DNA of 21,549 bases, taken from a virus. Position 1 is the first letter of the stretch, and the number at the start of each line of letters is the position of its first letter. The notes beneath the pieces were generated by a model that did no database searches, was not told the DNA's origin, and saw nothing but the letters and a program-made list of their open reading frames with translations. The stretch is from IMG/VR virus record IMGVR_UViG_3300029319_007336, positions 1-21,549 of that record; one strand, 5' to 3'. Positions 17,401 to 21,549 of the stretch are shown in pieces. A program made the position numbers and the translations under genes.

Positions 17401-19476
17401 ATGTCATACGGCAATGGAAATGGCGGCGGAGTAAGCCCAGGAGCAGGGGGAGCAGGCGCAGGCGCAGGCGCTGGTGGTGGACCTGAGAGTAGTCCAAATA
17501 TTTTAAACTTAGGTAATGCAACAGCAGATGCTGATTTGTCCTTTGTTGAAACATCTTACACGTTTACTGACCCACCGAGGTATTTTAAAGCAAATGATCC
17601 CTACTACTTTGAGGTTGATAATATACCATTAAAGCAATTACATGAAAACTGTTTATGGTTAAGAGACCAAATAGCGGGAAAAGATTTAACTGTTACTGGA
17701 GTATCAACTCGAAAAATCACTGATCTTCAACCCTGGGTAAATAACTCAGATAGAGTTATTCACGTTCGTCCTGGCAAGTTTACTGGAAGGGTTAATGATG
17801 CCTATGGTGCTCAAGATTGGGCAAAAGCTTTAGCTGATCAGGACCCACTGGTTGATATAGCTAGAAAACCTATATTTAAAAATGCTTCTACTCAATTAGA
17901 GGACTCTGTTTATCAGACTTTAGTTGGGGCCACTGTCACAAACTTACTTTACAATAATGGTCTTTATGAAAATTATCATCATCATGCGGCCAGTATAACA
18001 GTTTCCCCTCCTGCTGATAGCTCGCCAAGCCCAACCTCAATAACAGTTTCAACTAATTTAAATCCTACTTTCTTTAGTAGTACCCCTCTAAAGTTTTCAG
18101 ATCTACCTAAGATAAAAACTGCTGTTTGGCAACAAGTTAGTGATACATCTAGAAACGTCCCATACAAACCTGATTTACAACAACTATCAGTTGATTTTTG
18201 TAGACGGTGGAAGGGTGTTTTTAGAACCTCCGTTATTAATGTGCCTAGTGAGCTTAGCATTAATATTCCAGCGTTTGATCCTGATGATTATTTAAACAAT
18301 ACTGTTGAGGGATCTTATGAGCCTCAAGTTAGAATTGATTTAGTTTTCTTATATACGCACCCAATTGATTCAACAGAGAGTAATTTAATACGCTCAGGTG
18401 CTGGTGATGCTCCTACAAAAATAACGACTCCTGTGTTAGGTGTAGTTAAAGGTGCAGGCTCAATTTTAACGCCTGCGAGTTCAGATGGATCATCTCCCCT
18501 CTCTATCAATTCCGACCCCTCTCTGATTGGGAGCCCCGAGTGGTCACAACAAAGAGCTAGTTTAACGAAGTTTTACAAGACTCAGCAAGGTCTTTCTGAT
18601 GTTGCTGATATGAGCATAACTTCTCCAATATCAGATCAAGTCGCAGGAGATGGCCCTTTCCCTGGCAAGAATACGGGGAGGAGTTTTCCCTCGCCTGATG
18701 ATTTACTAAATTTAGCCCCTATTATTTCTCAAGACGCTACCTCAGAAAGTTTGGCTACTCTAGGTCAGTCAGTGCTACCCTTGTGCTATGTCATTGTAAA
18801 GAAAAATGTCACTGTTATTAGAGAAGAAGATATAATCGACATTAGACCTTTCTTGAGGACCGCTGAATTAACTTACAATGAAAGAGCGGGTGTTGCTGCT
18901 GCAAACCCTCCCTTATCTTTAGCTAACCCTGCTACTGGTAAGGCTGAGTTATATACTGCTATTGAAAGCGTTAGAGATTACTTAATTGAATACTTATCTG
19001 AAAGCATAGTAACTCAATCAATAACGTCAGAAAAAACAAAACTTTTATCGGAGGCTGGGATAGTTAATTCAGGTGCTCCCATCCTTTGGGGCACCGCTGC
19101 TAATAATAAGCAGTGGGATCTCGGAACTTACGTTGATGAGGAGCATTTAGGAAAAGTAAAGTATTTTCTTTTTCGTCTAGAAGCTAGAAGAAGTGATTTA
19201 GCGGATCAAACGAGTTTGTATTTCACAAACGGAACAGGAATAAATGATGTTAGACTTGTTGGAAAATTTGAAGGCACTGGAGATGCTGCAAATACTGTAA
19301 TGCCTCATAGCTTTATTTGGCCTGGAACTCAAGATGGAACAAATTATACTTTATCGACCTATGCGAACTTTTCGTTTTTCGGCTCTGGCGGAGATCCTCA
19401 ATTTCAATGGACTCTATATGTTGATGGTTATGTTTTTGAGGACTCAGTTACCATCACCACTTCGACTGGAAGCTAG
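17401..19476 (+). CDS. Virion structural protein with Gly-Ala N-terminal tail and shared anchor motif
   Basis: This 691-residue protein has no firm family assignment. Residues 1-27 are a flexible Gly/Ala/Asn tract. Residues 62-91 (FKANDPYYFEVDNIPLKQLH, then E, L-W-L) match residues 28 onward of the beta-helix protein, with 12 identities over 27 gapless positions by my count. Residues ~100-135 continue with VIHVRPGKFTG. Residues ~465-510 contain a compact block (VIREEDIIDIRPFLRTAELT, then YNERAGVAAANPPLSLANP) followed by a helix at about residues 520-550. The last ~100 residues are beta-rich and end at TSTGS. No transmembrane segment or enzyme motif is visible. It has a good ribosome binding site and sits among tail genes, so a baseplate-attached fibre connector or short fibre is the best guess. 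Structural role is likely by context; function is not recognised. Confidence 0.6.
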   Translation: MSYGNGNGGGVSPGAGGAGAGAGAGGGPESSPNILNLGNATADADLSFVETSYTFTDPPRYFKANDPYYFEVDNIPLKQLHENCLWLRDQIAGKDLTVTGVSTRKITDLQPWVNNSDRVIHVRPGKFTGRVNDAYGAQDWAKALADQDPLVDIARKPIFKNASTQLEDSVYQTLVGATVTNLLYNNGLYENYHHHAASITVSPPADSSPSPTSITVSTNLNPTFFSSTPLKFSDLPKIKTAVWQQVSDTSRNVPYKPDLQQLSVDFCRRWKGVFRTSVINVPSELSINIPAFDPDDYLNNTVEGSYEPQVRIDLVFLYTHPIDSTESNLIRSGAGDAPTKITTPVLGVVKGAGSILTPASSDGSSPLSINSDPSLIGSPEWSQQRASLTKFYKTQQGLSDVADMSITSPISDQVAGDGPFPGKNTGRSFPSPDDLLNLAPIISQDATSESLATLGQSVLPLCYVIVKKNVTVIREEDIIDIRPFLRTAELTYNERAGVAAANPPLSLANPATGKAELYTAIESVRDYLIEYLSESIVTQSITSEKTKLLSEAGIVNSGAPILWGTAANNKQWDLGTYVDEEHLGKVKYFLFRLEARRSDLADQTSLYFTNGTGINDVRLVGKFEGTGDAANTVMPHSFIWPGTQDGTNYTLSTYANFSFFGSGGDPQFQWTLYVDGYVFEDSVTITTSTGS
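17440..17481 (+). repeat. Gly-Ala coding repeat with (gcaggc)x3 core
   Basis: Codons 14-27 of the gene at 17401 encode only Gly and Ala. At 17452-17469 the hexamer gcaggc is repeated three times in tandem. It is GC-rich against an AT-rich background. Likely a flexible linker, and prone to length change by slippage. Confidence 0.8.
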
Positions 19477-19510
19477 AAGAAATCACTATAACCTGGAGGA
19501 GCTTTAACCT
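19477..19510 (+). promoter_or_regulatory. Longest intergenic gap, with strong ribosome binding site GGAGGAG
   Basis: This 34-base gap is the only intergenic space longer than three bases in the window. GGAGGAG at 19495-19501 lies 9 bases before the ATG at 19511 and is the strongest ribosome binding site here. I see no convincing hairpin terminator and no promoter in it. Confidence 0.75.
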
Positions 19511-21549
19511 ATGGACTTGACTCAATGCGGTCGGGCTGGTAAAAATACATACCCTGATGATGACGGAGGTGGTGGCACTACTCAGGGTGGGCCTATTGTA
19601 ATAATTAATGAGAAAATAGACCCACTTCCTGGATTAGATGGCGTCCCCATTCCTGAGAATGGTGAAGGTGGAGGAGGTCCACCTAAACCTGGAACGCCTG
19701 TTATAATTCTTCCAAACAATTGTTTCCCAGTTCCAGATGATCCGCCCTATACTACTGAAATAGTTATTAAAGTTGATCCAGTACCGATTATTAATAGTAG
19801 AACTACAACGGAATTTATTGATGATGACGGTCAGGTTGTTACTGAAATTGATTTAGACTTCACGGGGCCATTGATTGATGAGGCGGAGACTCAAGGTATT
19901 ACGGGGTTTGGTGCGACACTGCTTAATCTAGACTCAGAAACTTTTGATCAGCCTACAGATCTTAGACCCACACTTAGAATTACTCTACCTACCAGTGATG
20001 AGGCTTTAGCTTTCTATGCTAATAATGAAAGTTTATTAAACCAGCTTCGTATTAGTGCCTCAACAAATTTACTGTATAGTGTTGTTTTCGGTGATGGTAG
20101 TGAAAGTATTGCTTGGACTAGATTCGCCATTAACTTCACTGTAGGTGTTAGTGTTCAGATTGAAGATGTAGGGGATCCAATTGAGCCTGATATTCAGTTT
20201 CCAATTGATGACGCTTTAGAAATTGTATATGATGTTCCAGAGGACGATCAGATTGTTACTGAAATTAACCCTACAACTTGGGATTTTAATGATTACACTT
20301 TAGACGAGGTAACAATAAATGTTCCAAATGCTTTAACTAATGCAGGTTATGAGCAGACTAATGTGTCCATGAATGAAGGAACTGGAACCATCCGCGCTGT
20401 TTCCACTCCATTAACCCTGCCAGAGGTCAATGAGTCGGGTGGTGTATTAAAAATAACAGTTAGACTTTATTTCTTACCTAATGCTCCCTTCTCGGGTGAA
20501 CAGATAGAAGTGCCTTTTCAGATAAATCTAAATGTATATGACGGCACGATCACTGAGGGTCCTCCTCAGTACGATCAAGTATCACCAAAACCCATAATTA
20601 CAAATTCACCAACTCCAGAGCCTCGAACTTTAACGCCCACCTTTTGGCCCGAAGGAGCAACCATTGATTTTATAAATATTTATTCGTTTGGTGAAGAAAG
20701 GCCAGAGCCTTTAGACAGCGTACAGTACGGTGATCCTCCTACAGCTTATCAGTGGGTTGGATTTGGTGGAACTGATATTACACATGATGACTCTACAGGA
20801 GAAATCACCTTCAATTCAATTACAACTGATTTCAATGCAGGAGCTTTACCTTACCAAGTCCAAGTTATTGTCACCCATGAGGAAACTGAATACATATTTG
20901 TCTTTAACATCGTCATCTCTACACAATCTAGTGAGGGTGGACCTATAGGAGGGGGTGGCGGCGGAGGTAATGGTAACGGGGGGCCTGTTGAAGCATTTAC
21001 TACGCTGTCTAGCCCCGCATTTGGGGCAAAAATTAGCGTTCCTTCAAGGCTCTTTACAGATCAATTAAATTTAACCACTAATCGCCCCAGGGTTCCAGCA
21101 CCTAGCTTTAAGTTTCCTAGAAACTTTGTTTCTGTTTTTGAAAGGCCTTTGTCTTCAGAGCAGCAGATTAAGAAAAGAAGGGTAACTGATTATGTAAATG
21201 GAGTGACCTCTGACTCATTTACTTTCGTTAGTTCGAAAACTTTTACCGATTCAATTTTGGTTAATATTGTTCCGCCTAGTGATTTTTCAGTTACCTCAGT
21301 CAGCCCAAGGAACATAGTATTATCAAATAATGTAGATGAAACCGTTCGAGGTATTTTAAACATAAACTCAAAGCAAACCGAAATTAACGATTATGTCTAT
21401 AATGCTCTAACCACGGATAAAATATTTTCAAGTTTAAGGCCTGAGGTTAAAGATATTTTAGAAAATAGTTTAGACGTAAATGGTCAGCCTATAAAAAATA
21501 AGGTAACGAGTATTTTCAAAAATAGTCTAGTTAAAAACCAGATTACTAA
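19511..21549 (+). CDS. Virion-associated protein with beta-sandwich-like domains and Gly-rich linkers (3' partial)
   Basis: I translated this frame by hand from the ATG after GGAGGAG. It stays open for 679 codons to the window edge, so the C-terminus is missing; the apparent TAA at the last three bases is out of frame. Residues ~16-60 are low-complexity Gly/Pro/Asp. Residues ~75-470 are acidic, Thr/Val-rich and beta-like, with segments resembling Ig- or cadherin-like sandwiches, for example GEITFNSITTDFNAG followed by LPYQVQVIVTHEE and YIFVFNIVIS. A Gly-rich linker follows at ~477-492. The remainder turns basic and helical near the visible end, with KDILENSLDVNG and VTSIFKNSLV. No enzyme motif or signal peptide was seen. 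Position after the adhesin genes and the domain style suggest a fibre, tail decoration or adhesion protein. Function is not recognised; that it is a real gene is well supported by the open frame and ribosome binding site. Confidence 0.8.
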   Translation, partial: MDLTQCGRAGKNTYPDDDGGGGTTQGGPIVIINEKIDPLPGLDGVPIPENGEGGGGPPKPGTPVIILPNNCFPVPDDPPYTTEIVIKVDPVPIINSRTTTEFIDDDGQVVTEIDLDFTGPLIDEAETQGITGFGATLLNLDSETFDQPTDLRPTLRITLPTSDEALAFYANNESLLNQLRISASTNLLYSVVFGDGSESIAWTRFAINFTVGVSVQIEDVGDPIEPDIQFPIDDALEIVYDVPEDDQIVTEINPTTWDFNDYTLDEVTINVPNALTNAGYEQTNVSMNEGTGTIRAVSTPLTLPEVNESGGVLKITVRLYFLPNAPFSGEQIEVPFQINLNVYDGTITEGPPQYDQVSPKPIITNSPTPEPRTLTPTFWPEGATIDFINIYSFGEERPEPLDSVQYGDPPTAYQWVGFGGTDITHDDSTGEITFNSITTDFNAGALPYQVQVIVTHEETEYIFVFNIVISTQSSEGGPIGGGGGGGNGNGGPVEAFTTLSSPAFGAKISVPSRLFTDQLNLTTNRPRVPAPSFKFPRNFVSVFERPLSSEQQIKKRRVTDYVNGVTSDSFTFVSSKTFTDSILVNIVPPSDFSVTSVSPRNIVLSNNVDETVRGILNINSKQTEINDYVYNALTTDKIFSSLRPEVKDILENSLDVNGQPIKNKVTSIFKNSLVKNQIT
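20938..20984 (+). repeat. Gly-rich linker-coding tract
   Basis: Codons in frame with the gene at 19511 encode a run of mostly Gly with two Asn (G-G-P-I-G7-N-G-N-G-G). It separates the beta-sandwich-like region from the C-terminal region, so it is probably a flexible hinge. Confidence 0.75.

Noticed and set aside
20671-20678. TATAAATA, identical to the T4-type late promoter core
   Set aside because: It lies deep inside the coding frame of the gene at 19511 with no gene starting downstream, and such a string is expected by chance in AT-rich DNA.
20730-20948. 72-codon + strand open frame
   Set aside because: It is in another frame inside the long gene beginning at 19511 and has no ribosome binding site or recognisable protein character.
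1-21549. tRNA genes, CRISPR arrays, insertion sequences, attachment sites or factor-independent terminators
   Set aside because: Read by eye on both strands; nearly all bases are coding, the longest gap is 34 bases, and no cloverleaf, spaced repeat array, transposase or hairpin with T-run was found.

Overview
The window looks like the baseplate and tail-fibre/tailspike part of the structural gene cluster of a contractile-tailed (myovirus-type) bacteriophage. All coding is on the + strand. Eight genes sit head to tail with overlaps or gaps of at most 34 bases, and the first and last run off the window ends. There are no tRNAs, rRNAs, CRISPR arrays or insertion sequences. The DNA is AT-rich. 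The host cannot be read from the sequence. A marine or other aquatic phage is a reasonable guess, because a sulfatase points to a sulfated glycan and the proteins are very large, but this is inference only.

Layout: (1) 2-1456, 5'-partial baseplate wedge protein of the gpJ/T4 gp6 type. (2) 1456-8088, a 2210-residue protein with a P2 gpI/T4 gp7-like segment near its N-terminus, followed by about 1800 residues of beta-rich sequence with lectin-like stretches. (3) 8088-10016, a virion protein with a jelly-roll, carbohydrate-binding-like domain inserted into a module shared with the next two genes. (4) 10013-13168, the same module fused to a complete formylglycine-type sulfatase with every expected catalytic residue. 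(5) 13168-13746, the same module alone. (6) 13750-17400, a parallel beta-helix (pectate-lyase-fold-like) tailspike. (7) 17401-19476, a structural protein sharing a short N-terminal motif with gene 6. (8) 19511-21549, a 3'-open gene with glycine-rich linkers and beta-sandwich-like domains.

Proposed joint function: genes 1 and 2 build the baseplate wedge. Genes 3 to 8 are the adhesins and glycan-processing proteins mounted on it. Two different anchoring modules recur, one in genes 3/4/5 and one in genes 6/7, which suggests that effector domains (lectin, sulfatase, beta-helix) have been swapped onto common sockets.

The most striking feature is the sulfatase built into what appears to be a tail fibre or tailspike. 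A particle carrying a desulfating enzyme next to a beta-helix spike and a lectin-like domain suggests a phage that strips or recognises a sulfated surface polysaccharide on its host. The sulfatase would need host formylglycine-generating machinery to become active.
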